A stretch of 64,000 bases of DNA, taken from positions 16,529 to 80,528 of the forward strand of contig WEDG01005296.1 in assembly GCA_017591395.1 (NCBI GenBank), written 5' to 3'. Position numbers and translations under genes: made by a program. This document shows, in pieces, positions 13,942-28,100 of this stretch (position 1 is the first letter of the stretch; every line of letters begins with the position of its first letter). A model generated the notes under the pieces. The model was given only the letters and a program-made list of their open reading frames with translations. It was not told where the DNA came from and made no database searches. This DNA comes from Schistocephalus solidus. Its lineage: Eukaryota; Platyhelminthes; Cestoda; Diphyllobothriidea; Diphyllobothriidae.

Positions 13942-16900
13942 TCTGAGGCAGGTAACGTCCTCTCGCAACCTGTGCACATGCGGAAAGTGTTTGGGTGGTG
14001 ATGGGATTGCGTTATCTTGTCACGTGGATTCTCAGTTCAACAGTCGAATTATCAGTGCTGTTTTTTTTTTTTAAAGTACGAACTGAACTGGCCCCCAGCT
14101 TGAGCTCAGACAACTGCTTACGGAGTGCAGATTTCGGCATCGGAAGGAAAAACAATGGGTTTATACTTCTGATCCGTGTGACCCGTAGCTCTCTCCTCCC
14201 AGGGCTGGATCACAGGCCCATCATGCGTTGGCTAATCTCCAAGATCTAACCCTTTCCACTGCCCGCAACTCGCAGTTTGTTTATACACCTTTACGTCTAT
14301 GACGTATTACTGAACTACCGAGCTTGCAGCAGCCATCGTCAGACCACGCGCTGACTCAGCACAGTCCCCCCCCCCCTTCTGTAAAGCATAAACATCTGTG
14401 CACGGACTTGGCGTGCCTTTTGCAACGAATTCTCAGGACCGTCATTGGCTCACAGCCTCCCCCCTTTGATCTCCGTACGCACACTCGCTGGCCACCCGCT
14501 CCCCGCCCCTCTTCCCCGGCCCGCTTTCTCGCCAGGTGCACCTGGCCTCAAACCGGAGCGCTCTGGACCACCGGAAGGGAGCCCGATCAGACCCGAAGAA
14601 GGGGGCAGTCCTTGCGCACGCGGGTGCGCTAAGACACGCGAGTCCGGTAAACGAGAGGGACTCTGTTGCCTCGGCCTGAAACGACGACCAGGCGCGTGCG
14701 CGCACCACGTGGAATCGGGGGCGGGGCGAGGGAAGGTATGGGCTAAATGCGGTAGAGAAGGAGTGGGTGAAGGAGGGGAAAGAGAGGGATTGAAATCGTT
14801 CCTCCGTTCGACCCTCACAGCATGTTTAATAGATCTGACGTGGTTGCCAGTTGGCGATCCTCCTTCGGACTTCATGCTGTATAGTGCCCGTATCAACACT
14901 CTCCATCCAAGTGAGCGAAGTTTGGTTCATGCATTGACTGCGATGGTACGTGAGATACGGGTCCGTATGTCTGCGCACACGCCTGCTCTCAGTTGCCCTG
15001 ACGTGATTTTACCTGTGAGAAGTGATGTGTGAGGAAGAAAAATGTGAGGTGCCTGCTTTGCGAATTTATCTAACTGACCAACGTATGCGCCTGTCATCCT
15101 CGTCTCCCCAAGTAGTCCAGATCTTTTTCCAGTTCGATGAACGAACTGTCGGGTACTTCTGCCAATTGTATTCCCTTTCGGTATGCTATAGTGTGATTAG
15201 GGCAGCATGCATAAAGACTTAAGCTGCATCTAAAACCTGCTAGCAGATAGTCTCGAGCAGGTGTTTTCGAACCCCCCCCCACAACAGACTTTCGTTCGGT
15301 CTTAAGAAGCTACTTCTTTAGCCTGGCGAATGAAGAACACCCTTCGGCAGGTCTTAAAACCGCTCATATTTTACCCAATGAGCTGATGTTGTTTAGACGC
15401 CCATTCTTATCCACCGCGGGAATTTAGTGGGTAGCCTTTTGATTGGTCGTTTGGCGAGCACTTAGATGTTGTGCTACGTCACATAAATTCGCAACCCTTC
15501 ACCGTTCCCGAAAGCATGGACCGTAGTAAAGGCTTCGCTTTCAGGTCTATCTCACCTACGTCCTCAACGAACTCACATGTCCACCTGGGCCCCGGTGTGG
15601 TTGTTTGGTGCTTGTGTTGGCAGGGTAGACAAAGAAGGAAAAACTGTAACCTTGTGTCACACGGCTAACAGTTCCTCCTCTGGCTTTCAAGGCTTTTTCA
15701 TAATTATAAACACCAGTGGTTCATTCGCTGCTCAACCCCCTCATGTTTAAACTCGCCTAAAGACATAACTCTGCACATCGTGGTCATGAAAAGGCATACT
15801 TTTAAAATATCATTTCACCTCATGAGTTCGGTGACTTGCTGTGAGCATGTGGTCGTTGGGCCCTCTAGATATCGCCTTCCAGAGGCCGCAGACAACCAAC
15901 TGACTGTTTCCGAATCTTTATTGTGGTAGCTGCACTGGGTCCGCACCCCAAGTAACCTCGTCGACTACCGGAATGGAGTTGTGTGTGTACTGTGGTTCGG
16001 TCGGTAGGTGGGTGATGTTGTGGTGAGCGCAGACATGTGATTTATACCAGACCAGTCAGCCACCATGCCCTATTTGATCGCCGCCAGTCCGCTTGGCGTA
16101 GTCTTGAAACTGGGCTACCACAGCACTAGGGAAAAAAGAGAGAGATAGATAAGTTGGTAAGACTGTTTCGCAAACCATCACTTCCTCCGTCACAGAGAAG
16201 CAGGCGTATTCGTCATGTTCGACAGATGACCTATCAACCGCCCTCCTGGCATCGATGGCGGCCGGAGGCGTGTTAGGGGATCGTGGGTGCCAGACGTTTA
16301 AACTAGTTTCTGGAGGGGAACCTCTCTTTAAGACTGTGCTGTGACGGGCCTCCACGTTGTAATTCTCGCGACTGCGTATACTGAAGTACGCTTTGCTCTG
16401 AAGCTTTTGCCGTTGTCAAGGCCACATGCCACTCTCCAACCGGTGTGAATATGTTGAGTGTTTTGTGTGCTCGGCGTCTCCACCCGCGTCCGAAGCTGCT
16501 CCAACTTCGTTTCGGTGACCTTTACCTACCAGTCCCGACATCTCTGAAAAAAATGGTTCAAACTGGCTTCTCCTCTAAGGGGTGTGCGCGAAAACTCATA
16601 AACAGATCTCTCTATGCCTACCGCATCTTTCGTCTCCCCAGTTTATCGGCTTGACTAGTGCGATCTCGCGACTGCAAGCTGCCACCCCTAATGAATCCTC
16701 AGAGTCGACCTGGGGTTAATTTATGTTTTGACGATCCACACCGGTTGGGGTGGAGGGCTACTGGGCTGTGTTTGCACTTTTTGAGGTGACACTGCCTAAA
16801 AGTCTTTTCCCTCCGTCCGTAAAACACTGCATGCAATTGCTCTCACCTCACAGTCGACGTGTGAAGGTAGATAGTCACATTTTTTGTAAAAATTAACCCT

Positions 16901-19900
16901 GTTAAGGAGAAGATATTTGAGGGACAATGGAATCACAGGTTGGGATTCACCTGCGAAACCCCCCTATCCAACAAAGATGGATTTGGAAATCTGGGCTATT
17001 ATTTTGATTGCTGACTGCTTCAGCGCCTCTCAACTTTAAACCTGTCCTGAATATTTTAACGCAAAATGCACTTACAGATCACTTACGCGACTAGAAAGTA
17101 CACCGCTTTCAAGTACACTCGATGGATAAGGAGGGTTTGTATGCGGCCCACGGGAGGGTAGGGAAATAGAAACACCACAGCGTTTAATTCCAGCGAAATT
17201 ATTGTTATCATTGAGGTTAATGTTAGAGTTTGAGGTGAGGAAATGAAAATAGATGCCTTTAAAATAATCTAACCCATATCACCTCTTTATGTGGGGGTAC
17301 ATAAGATATTCTGCCCAACTCGTGATCCACAATCTACTATAAACACTTGTGGGTTGGGATGTGGCTGGCTGACGATGAATAATACGTTGGAAATGCCGAT
17401 TCTAGTCTCCTCTGTAGTTGTCGGTAGTGCTTTTCGATTGCCGACTACTGGTTACTGCATGACTACCTGCGAGTAATTTTAGACAGGCGAACCATTGTAC
17501 GCCACCCCCGCGTGACCTTGAATACTCTTGATCACATCACATAAGGCATGGTATCGTCATTAAAAATTACCGGTAACGATACACCGCCCAAAATCAACTG
17601 TTGGCGAATCAGGTGTTCAAAGCGGCTGTTACGATTTTCGACCTTTGTTTAGGCCTGATGAAGCATCACTCCGCACAGATACATTCGCACCGAGCTATGC
17701 CTGGAGTACGCGCGTATCCGAATGAGCTTGGAGACTTGTCAACTATACTCGCTCATCGAGGGGTCTCTTAAATGCTCTATGCGCTAGGGAGTCCCTCAAA
17801 GTTTCCCACTAGCGCCAGTCTACAGATCTCTCGCTGGAGTTGCCAGCCCGCCAGTAGCTGTGAAATCTTCCTTTCTTGAAAGCATTTTCTCTTCCCTACC
17901 TGAATTGTTTTTACGCTACTATGCCGGCCTGCAGGCATTGCATTTTACGGAACAAAAGTCCTATAAATTGCGATCGTTAGCGTGGATGATACCTCTGTGG
18001 ATGTCTCCGAATTTCATAGCAGAAATTTCAGAGCTAATAGCGCCGCTAGGAAATAAATTTCTGTTAAACGTGCAGATAAGTCCATTGTGATCACTAAGTA
18101 CTCCGGGCATACCCAACCCCATGTGGTGCACCACCCTTCCGTGGAGCATACGGTAGACATCTTCGGACTACGACGGTCGAACTGTCGTGTGTGTGTGTGT
18201 GTGTGCGTGTTGCGACCCGTAAACGCACCAGGTGATAAATGAGTTGGACCGACATGGGGGCCACATCAGGGCACGGCAAGCGCTATTCGGGTTGCCCTCC
18301 CATAACAAATGCCGAACATGGGGGGTGTGGTGGCACGCCCAGGGGCGACTCCAGCCGCGCCAGCCACATGCACCCTCTGCCGCCACCGGTATTCTTGACT
18401 CTTTCATGATATCGGGTTTGTGTGGGGGAGGAGGAGAGAGTGCGGTAGCTGCAGCGCAAAGCTACTCTCACTTAAAACTAATCCACGTGCAAGCCACCGT
18501 CCCTGCGCCACCTGCCTGTGGAGCATACAGTGGACATCGTCGGACTACCATGGTCGAACAATCAGACAACTGACCGGCTCGGACAGTGGTCTGATTGTGT
18601 GGGTGGGGGAGAGAGTGAGGTTGAGAGCTCAGCGTATTTTCCTCACTATAAACAATCTGACGCGCTTGAAACTATCACGGTGCGCTAAAAGCCGTGGCTT
18701 GGAAAGTTGCCAACTGACGGGATAACTCGGACCGCGTGGTCAATGTGTGTTTTTTGTGGAGTGGCGGACTGAGAGTCAGGTTGCAATTGCTCCTTCTTAA
18801 TGTGGCCTTTATGGCACTCCCACTCCGTGGGATCCGAGCCAGGTGTGGTGGCACGCCCAGGGGCGGCTCCTGCCGCGCCAACCACCTGCGACCCTCTCCC
18901 ATCTCCGGTCTTCTTGACTCTGTCTTGACACCGGGCTCAGGTGGGGGAGGAGGAGAGAGTGCGGTAGCTGCAGCGCAAGGCTACTATCACTTAAAATTAA
19001 TTCACGCGCAAGTCACTGTCCCTGCACCACCTGGTGTGGAGCATACGGTGGACCTCGTCGAAATCGACGGTCGAACTGCCGTGTGTGTGCATTGGTATTT
19101 TAACCCAACGTCCAAATTCAGACGCATCGATAAATTGATTAATCGATTGACTTGACTCCTCTCACCTTGGGGAGCGTACGCGTGCCAGGAGGCTCAAACA
19201 ACTGCGATTGCATAAGCGGGATAGTAATATTCGGCGCGTGTCATCTTACTGGCTGCACACTTAATAATGAGCGTCTTTCTTAATATATTATCAAATGAGC
19301 TGTTCCCGGAGAGGGAGATGGGGGGTGGAGAAAGCTTGAGATTGAGCCCCAGGACAGAACTGGACGAGTATGTTCCGTTACGCGATCGGTGAGCGCCAAA
19401 CTACCACAACCAGAAGTGCCTATGCCACACATTCAGCCATTTGGTTAGCTGTTTAGGGTAGACCGCAGTAATCTTGTGCCCGATCGGTCTGCTATACCTA
19501 GTGGAAACCAACTAGCCTGGGAACTGAACTTACCAAATAGATAGGGATAATTTCTCGAGTTGTTCTGTTGAAATGGCTATCCTCGAGATTTCACTTTTAA
19601 AGCATATGGAGCGGTATAACACCAAACACAATGATAGTCTTGTTTACCCAGCGGGAAAGGTACTTAAACAAACCACTCGGAGAATTTCCTCTTAAATTGA
19701 GCATATGCCTAAGCTTATCTGAAGACAACTAAGAAAAGTAGATATGAAATGCGCACCAATCAACAACTCCGTTTCGCACCCGACTTTTCTTCTTTAAAGG
19801 CGGGTTTAACTACTTGAATGGGTAGTTGGTTCGCAGAAGATCCCGTTAAGTGAGTAGTGTAAACTGCCGCGGACAAATATAGAGACTACCCACCGATGGT

Positions 19901-22093
19901 AAGGTACCGAAATCACTTATCTAAAGTAGTCATATACACATTAGATGCAGGACACACGACAGTTCGACCGTCGAGTTTACCTATGTCCACCGTGTGCTCT
20001 ACAACATGGTGGTGCAGGGACGGTGACTTTCGCTGGACACACGACACACTTGCGTGAGAAAGAACTCGTATCTTTGCACCTACCAATTAAAGAAGGACTG
20101 GAAATTCTCCAATACATACACTCGGGTGAAGTTCCCCTAAGCCGGCATTGTGATTTTCCTGCTGCATATATAATTCTCAGGAACATGTACAACCCTTCTC
20201 AATTGAGAAACGTGCTACTGCTGACATCTATTGGCGTAAGCTCTAACCAATCACTAAGTCACTGTATAATTCTTAACGTATCCAATCCCGGCCCACTTAC
20301 CGTACGTCTGACGATTTCTGGACGATCCATTGCTGAAAATATACAAAATAGACCAGTCTCTCTTGTTAAGGAACTTCAAATCGGTAACTTGCATGTCTCG
20401 GTATGCCTGCATCTTAATTGTATGGCGCTCAGAATCGCATGGCAAATTAAGCTCTACACATTATAAGCAGCTGAGCAATGCAAATTAATATAATTCGTTA
20501 TTTCTTATAGTTGTGTACTTTTCTTTCAAATCTCCACGGCTACTGCCACTTTTTTCATTTTTCCAGGACAAAGTTTGTTTCCGTCCAGCCGAGCATGCTT
20601 GCTTTATCGATCGCCGTGTGTTTTAATTTAAAAGTCAATTCGATAAAACCAGTTGAGTGTATCCACATTAGTCTCAGGCAATTTAACGGCATTAAATTGC
20701 TTCTTGTGCCGATATTTGAAAATTCGCTTGCGTCCCATCTTGCGAGTGTCTTTCGGATCGATTCTGAAAATGTTTATTCTTAAGGGTTTAGTCCAAGTTC
20801 GCGTATTAATTTTCTCGGAAATTAAACGAGGCACACAAGCTCTACGGGCATCGTCTACGGAGACTTGCAATTCGATCCTGAAGCTACGATATCGACGTCA
20901 ACCACCAGATGTGTGACGTTAACTGGGTACTGTGCTCATCGATCTAGCCTGATTATAGGACAGCTCACACCGAAACATTTGTGCCTTAGTGCTCAAGCTA
21001 TGATACTTATCCTTATTGGCCGCTTGCAGGTATACAAGCCTTCAACTGCCAAGCAAAGCTAGTTCCTTTCCGTCTGCGGTCAGGGGCTCTGTTGGTAAAC
21101 ATCATTAAGATATGGAATTTGTCAGTTGAATCCAGGCGACTTACATCCTTACAAAGGTGACCGCATTGTGATCACCTAGAGTCAGTGCACACCTAGGCAA
21201 CCTCGCGTTTTGCGTTCGCCGGACAATCGGCCTTCTCGTCTCAACCACGTTTTTGTGAGGTTTTTCAACTGATTACTTTTATGTATCAACCGCGCAATAC
21301 AACTAACGCTGCCTTCTAGGAAGTTACGCTGGTTCTGTTTTGCCTGTACTAAGGCCTTGTTCTTGCTAGTCATGAGTTCGAATCCCATCAGAGTCAGCGA
21401 GTTTTTCACAACTGGGTTAATTGAACTATGCAACTCTACAAAAAGCACATATTAGAAGACCTTATCTTTGCTGATAAGGTCAGCATTCAGTCCTAATTAG
21501 GCTGACGGCCTCGGCCGCGGGACTTGCCCTTTACCTTCAAACCAAAGGCCATTTGGCTCTGTCAACTTGGCTACGACTGCCTCTGATGATGGGTTTGCGT
21601 GAGAATTCGAAACGTCAGGCCAATAAACTACTTGTTCCAGCGATCACATCTTATTCTTATTCTTCTGAACGTACCCTACCCAGGGGTACTTGTAGAATTA
21701 AATGGCTGTTTATCTCGTGATTTTTGAGGGCATTGCCTTAACCTCTATTTTATTCTTAATATTTTCCTTTTACTCCCGTCTTCAATCCCCCCTCTCGTTC
21801 ATTCTTGGTCCCAGTCTTATTTTCTGCTTTCCTTTATCATATCCACCGCTTCTTTCATTTGCTTTACTATATACTGATCACCTTTTCAAAATTTATTCTC
21901 GCTCTTTTCATCGTCCCAAACTGTTGGTGTTCAGCTGCGTGGCCGTTTGAACCATTGCGCCTTATTCTAGTCGCGAAGTTACGCATAGTGATGCTAGTAA
22001 GCACCAGTTCTAGCTTTTAGACCCGTTAGATTTCGGATCCCAATTGCTGCTGCTCCTATCACCAACACCACACCCCTGCTGCTGCTGCTGCTG

Positions 22094-22128
<35 letters not shown>

Positions 22129-25100
22129 GATATATCCGATAGCTAGTCTGTATCACCGAGTGCACTATTAATTGTTACATTGCTGTCCCACTGCTTGTTC
22201 TTAAAAATGTTTATTTACTGATCTTTTTCTTGTTTCCTCCTCCGTTTGTAGCCCCCGAGGTCATTAGCTACGATCCAGTCTCCTTCGCAACAGATATGTG
22301 GTAGGTGTCGCCGACTATTTTACCATCCCTTCGCGATCTGCTGATTTTTTAACAAAAATTACCTGCCCCCACTCTTGCCTGTTAATGTGGTAATTGGTAC
22401 GCTTCACCAGGAATATAATTTTAGCTGCCTATAACCGTGTCAGCCTAGGTCTAATTTCTTTGGTCAAAACAGACACATTTCAATTGGACTGAGAGTTCGA
22501 CCAATCAGTCCACAGTTTTTGACATCAGCCTAGGTCTAAAAGATGTCCCACAGAATGGAAGTGGGGTGGGATTCTAGGACCTTTAATCGTTGTTTAACCA
22601 TCAAAGAACCATTGTGAGTCGGGAGAACCCCGATTCCTAATTCGTCCAATTTTTGAAGCTTGATGATTGAAAAATGTATCGGGGTTTTCTGATGAAAAGG
22701 CCTAGAGTCCTTCCATTTGAATGTCCCGGAGTTTTTTTCAGGTAAATTACGAGGTATATTTTGTGCGGTTCCTGATAGTACGTATCCGCGGGGATTAGGT
22801 GGTCTAATCTCGATGGCATTTAAGGACCATTACGTTGTCATTCTCGTCTAATTTCCCCGGGTAATTTCATACCGAATCTGTATCTAATGGCTCAATATCC
22901 GTTCATGATATAAATTAGGAGTTTTCCAAACTTAACGAAATCCGACCTCTTAACACTAGCCTCTCTAGTATTCAGTCAGCTGTTGTCCTTGAACGACTTT
23001 TCACTCCCCTTTGAGTGCCTTTCAAAGAATGCTTTGCTTGTAACTAGGTCTCACCGAAATTAACGGGTTGGTCAAAAGATGAAACTCAGGTAACAGCGTT
23101 AAGCTATTAAATACTCTCTGCTTTCGTTAAATCTGACTAACCTTATTCAAAATTACACCTCTACCTCGTCACTGCATATTGATACGAGATTTTTCTTGCC
23201 TTGACATCTATCAGGCATCCCCAAAAGCCAGCCTGAAATTGGAAAGCATTCGGTGCTGCGAGACTCATCCGGTGAACTTAATGTCACATCTGATTTATTG
23301 GGTTGAAACCAGGCTATTCACCAAACCGTGAAAGGCATCTGGTGCTATAAGGGTTTTTTCAGTCCTAACCAGTCAGGCATCGATTTGCCGTTATTTCACC
23401 CCGAAAGAGTGATCCTACCAGGCTTGGCGAGATCGGGAATGGAGGCAATTGAAGTACCGCCATCTGACGCTTGTTTGGAAGTGCCCACTCCCGTATTGAC
23501 CTTTAGCCAAATTCAACGGTTTTTGAGCTAGGATTAGACGCGTTAGCATTAGGAGCGACACGAGTTTACTTATGTCCTTGTCTAATCAGCGTTCTCTTCA
23601 AGGAGAACCAAGCTGTGTTTTCTCGAGTTCCAGACAGCTACTCAAACATGGATACTCTCTAGAAATGACCCAAACCCTTTATAGATAATGAATTCGCTAA
23701 AATAACTTTGGGGACGCAAACCTATCACACATCCTAGCCATAAAAGTAAATATTACACAAACGTAATACCTACTGTCCGAACATAACTCAGAGGGAAAGA
23801 GAGAGATGCGCTTTATTTTGAAAGCATCATTTCAATATTTTCCGCAATAAGACCCGCATTCACCGTGGCTAAAAATTGGTACGTAAAAGTGATAACACCG
23901 GAAGATAGCAAACGATACATAGGGACCGAACGCTGCAAATGTTGGCCTCATGAACGGTCGTCCATGAATGGCTCGCTCAATCTGCTCCAGATTATCTTCC
24001 TTCAAAGTGGTACTAGTGTCATTTGTAATTGACCTTATTATGATAGTTACAATAAGCGAATAGGGATAAACAACGGTATCGAATGCGCAAAATGGGCCAG
24101 CGCATGTGAATAGAGGAGAAAACAAATGGCGACTCGGTTTCAAAAGCCCGCTCAAATTTCTTCGGAATCAGGAAAATTGATAGGGGCAAGAGGGGGAAGA
24201 GAAGTGTATCTCCTCGGTGGAACCTTCACTGTCGAGATCCTCCTTTCAAAACATGAACGTTTTTCTTTTGAATGTCGAATCCAGACTTTTCCTTCAGTCC
24301 CTCCCAGTTGGAAACGTGACTCGTCGGTCCGAATGAAAGGAGAAGAAGCGAAAGCAGTAGGATGCGAGCGATTGTAACGCAGGAAGCTCACTAGCCTCTA
24401 TGATCCGGCGCGGCTATTATTTCCCAACGACCGCTATCCGGAATTTGCTGATGATCCAGCTGTTACACCCAACATATAACAACGACTATGTGTTCATCCA
24501 GACACTTCGCTATCTCAGGATTTAATTTATTTCTACATCCCAATCCTCGGCCTTGCCGCATAGCTCCCCCAAATAGCATTAATATTTTTAAAAGCATAAA
24601 TTTATATGTTAGCTTGGGTAAGGTCTGGAGTAGGCCTAATTAATTCTTCCGACAGCAGTGGACCACAGTGTTCCTATTGTATGGCATCAATGTACCTCTA
24701 AAGTACATTGATCTAGGTGTTAGTTATGCTGCTTCCCATACAAATCCGGAGTCATGCGACACTTCCACAATATCAGCAGGCATGGCAATCTGCATAAAAC
24801 CCCAAATGAGCAGTTGAAAACGTACCTACAACGTTTGGTACACACAACCTTTTCCAGCATTTTAATATAATACGGGTAATTATTTAATTATCGAATTAAT
24901 AATTAAGAGCTTTTCTGAATAAACACGCGCCTTCCGCTCATTGGTTAAACAGTGAAATAAGTCGGCATTCCGTAGAATGATGGTTCGAGGAGAGTACGCA
25001 CAACCGTTCCCTGTCGTAGCTGATCCTTAGTTGAATGCTGGCTCATGTCTCCTGCACTATCAGTAGCCACTCATGTCTAACAATTTGAATTTCATTTAAA

Positions 25101-28100
25101 AGTGATCTGGCCTTATTTCTTTTCTGATTTTATTTATAGAGGCGAAATTTAAATTTAGAACTCATGTGTACGACCTCCGAAACATAAGAGATCGTAGTGG
25201 CAATTTTTGCATTGGTTACCATCTTCCATCAGGCACACGCTGACCTCAGGACGTGAGTACTTGAAATTCCGATCTGGGTGATTAAGTTTGGCTACGGATT
25301 CCACGCTCTAACAACTTTCATAGGGACGAAATAGGAAAATGTTTAGTGTCCTAAAGGCATTAAATTATTATACAAGAAGCGTAAGGGAAATTTGATCGTA
25401 ATTTTCGCAATGTTGAACCTTGTACTGGGCGTGGCACGGCAACGACTACAGGATGAACCGTCCTCTCCCCCTGTTGTTAACACCTTTGTATCTCACCTGG
25501 CTCCTCTGGTTGAGTCACTTATCCGATGTATGGGATTCCTCACGCTTTTATATGCCATTGGAGAAGCGCTGAGACGATGTGGCACCTTATGGAAGGTTTA
25601 GTATGCCGGTTCTTTCACTAGGGTGCAGGAAGGGGGATAATAATGACCTTAATGCTGCCATCTCAGACGCCCATGATAACGATGTTTGTTCCACCGATGG
25701 ACTTACTGCTATCAAAATTGGGCGTGGTGGCTTTTATCACTGCGGAGGCATCCTCTCGCTTCTTTCATTGACATCTAGTCCTGTTTACCCTTTATTTGTA
25801 TGTTTCTATCGCACCCCTACACCTCGTCGTGCGTATGCGGTCGAGTTGTGACCTTTGAGCTCCTAAAGTAGGCAGCACTGTTGTATCAGTCCTAAACGGG
25901 GGTTAGAAATTGTCCCGTTATCGGCGAAGTATTCGAGTGCCGTCTAGTGTGTATTAGTAAAGGGACTAACACCTGTTCATGGAGGTGCTTGTGTTCCTCT
26001 CCATGCAGACTGAATAACCTGCTGGGTGGCCTTTATTCCTTATCTTAACGAATTAATTCCCCGTCACATGCCTTTTTGGTTCGATATGACAGGCACCCCG
26101 ACAGGACACGGGAATAAGAACGCCAATAACCGTAACCCTAATCCGAATCTCCTGGAAACTCAGCGCAAAGACACACGTATTATCGGTGGTTCGGGTTCCG
26201 AACACCGATCGGTAACGGGACTCACTGGACCCGTTGTGCTTTGAGCTACATTGCAGTCTCCTTTGCCTGTGTCGGCAATCTTATTCTGCATGTAATACTA
26301 GGAATGACGGTGCTTTACATTATTAACCTTAAGTCTTCTTTTCCCAGGCACACAGCCTTTTTATGTCCCCCACTGCACCTCCAAATGCCTGCCTGTCTGT
26401 GGCGCGCTTAACACCTCGTTCTCATCTCTCCCCCCCCCCCCCCCCTCATGCCATAACGGAGGCGACATTACACGGTCGTTTAGTGGTGCGAATGTCATCC
26501 GGTGGACACTGTGACCCGAACTCTCACCTGGCGACTTCTGTTTGGCCCCTTCTGACTTCTCTCTTCCGTACAGTTAGCCTCTTTGTGAGCGTCATTTAGC
26601 TTTTGGGCGCACGCGCGCACCGCAGTCCTGCATTTTGACACAATTACGTCCCCTCACCCTCATTAGCGGCATGTTCTGCGTAGAAGCAGACCCTTCAGAC
26701 CCTGACATCAACGACGACAGTACGTGACGCGAGCTCTTAGGGTCAAAATAAGTTTTACTTCGGCTCCGTAATTCCGCGCATCTCCTTTTAACTGTTTCTA
26801 ACGTGTTTATGACCGGCAGAGAAAATGGTGTGGATACCGCCGTCTTACTGCAACTGACTTTGAGAGCTGATTCGGGGTTGCCCCAGCAACGCTCTTTTTT
26901 CGGTCAACCTTGGTGACGATGAGTATTACTGGCAAAAACACGGGTCATTTAGGACTTTATTACTGTCGGCGTCCAGCCCAATCTCAACCTCTGGACGGGG
27001 CGGACCCGAAGACCGGCCTAGTTACGCCTTGAACTTAGAGTGTCACTAGGCTCTATCTGTTGGCCTAGCGAAGCGTCGGCGCCACTTGAGAGCGAAGCTC
27101 GCTGATCCGACCTGGTCGCAGGCGTTCTGTCCCGCTTTTGAGTTTGCAGGTGACTTGCTAATCGAAATGAAGAGGCGAGTTCCAGGAAGTAGTCGCGAAG
27201 GAGGCACGATCATTGGAACAATTCTCTCGAACCCATCATCACAGACGGTCACAGAAATGGGTAATATAAGATACAAAGAACACAGTATTTGTAGGGCGTG
27301 GTCTCCAGGCCACCACTCGCCTACTATATTTGGCAGTCCTCGTGGTCTTTGCCGGGGGCCATAGATGATACGATGAGTACTTGTCAGTCCGTGTTCGAGT
27401 CGTTAATTGCCGTGATTTCATCACCGTTGTCAATCCTTGGCGTGATGATTATTCGGCAGTTCGGCCCGCTGTCACCCGGACTGCGGGTCACTCACATCGT
27501 CCTCGTGTGGCTAGTAATTGTGCTCAGGCAAAATTGAACACATAATATGAAGCTGGAAGTTCATTGCGCTTGGCATTTGAATGTGGGCAGGAGAACGGTG
27601 ACTCAAGTAGCTCTACGTGCAAATGTCTCGTGTTCCCGCTGCATAGACGGGCACTCTAACGGACTGACAGCTGACTAGTTGTACACGATGATCATTCCAC
27701 GCCAACTGCACCTCATGCCTCCATGCCATCGGAGGCTACTTGAAGCTGTCGCCCTCAACAGCCACACCAGCGTGAGTCCTGCGGGCTAAGCCTGCGGAAG
27801 GTAGTTGGCCTTTTCTCTCAGTCAATGAATTTGGGTGTGTACATTGGTTCGGTCAGTAGGGAAGGAACTGGTCTTGTCTAGGCGTGTACAGACGTGTGTT
27901 GCCATTGGAGCGCTGCGGGCAAGGACAATTGTCCCTCACTGCGATCGAATTCGCGCGCAAGTCACTGTCGCTCTTTCGGGCGGGAGTAGGTTATTGTCAT
28001 GTTCGCATAAGGGCTATTAGATAACTTTCGGGAGCCATTTTGTTGACTTCAAATGTCATGCGAACGACCAATTTCTTCTGCAACTCACTCCGGGTCCGCT

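Larger units (their letters stand above)
13552..22251 (+). other. Intron 2 of the kinase gene (8.7 kb)
   Basis: Donor GTAAGT at 13552, acceptor CCTCCGTTTGTAG ending 22251. Contains a TA microsatellite, a GC-rich patch near 14.5 kb, near-tandem family B repeats (18.1-19.1 kb), SINE pieces and a trinucleotide repeat just before the next exon. The stretches 15000-17300, 19400-21300 and 21670-22070 hold nothing I can name. Confidence 0.8.

Noticed and set aside
14445..15032. 195-codon open frame as a gene
   Set aside because: Lies in a GC-rich patch where both strands are open; low-complexity Gly/Pro/Arg content, no splice sites or motifs.
18100..19090. CRISPR array
   Set aside because: Repeat units are hundreds of bases long and diverged, and the genome is eukaryotic.
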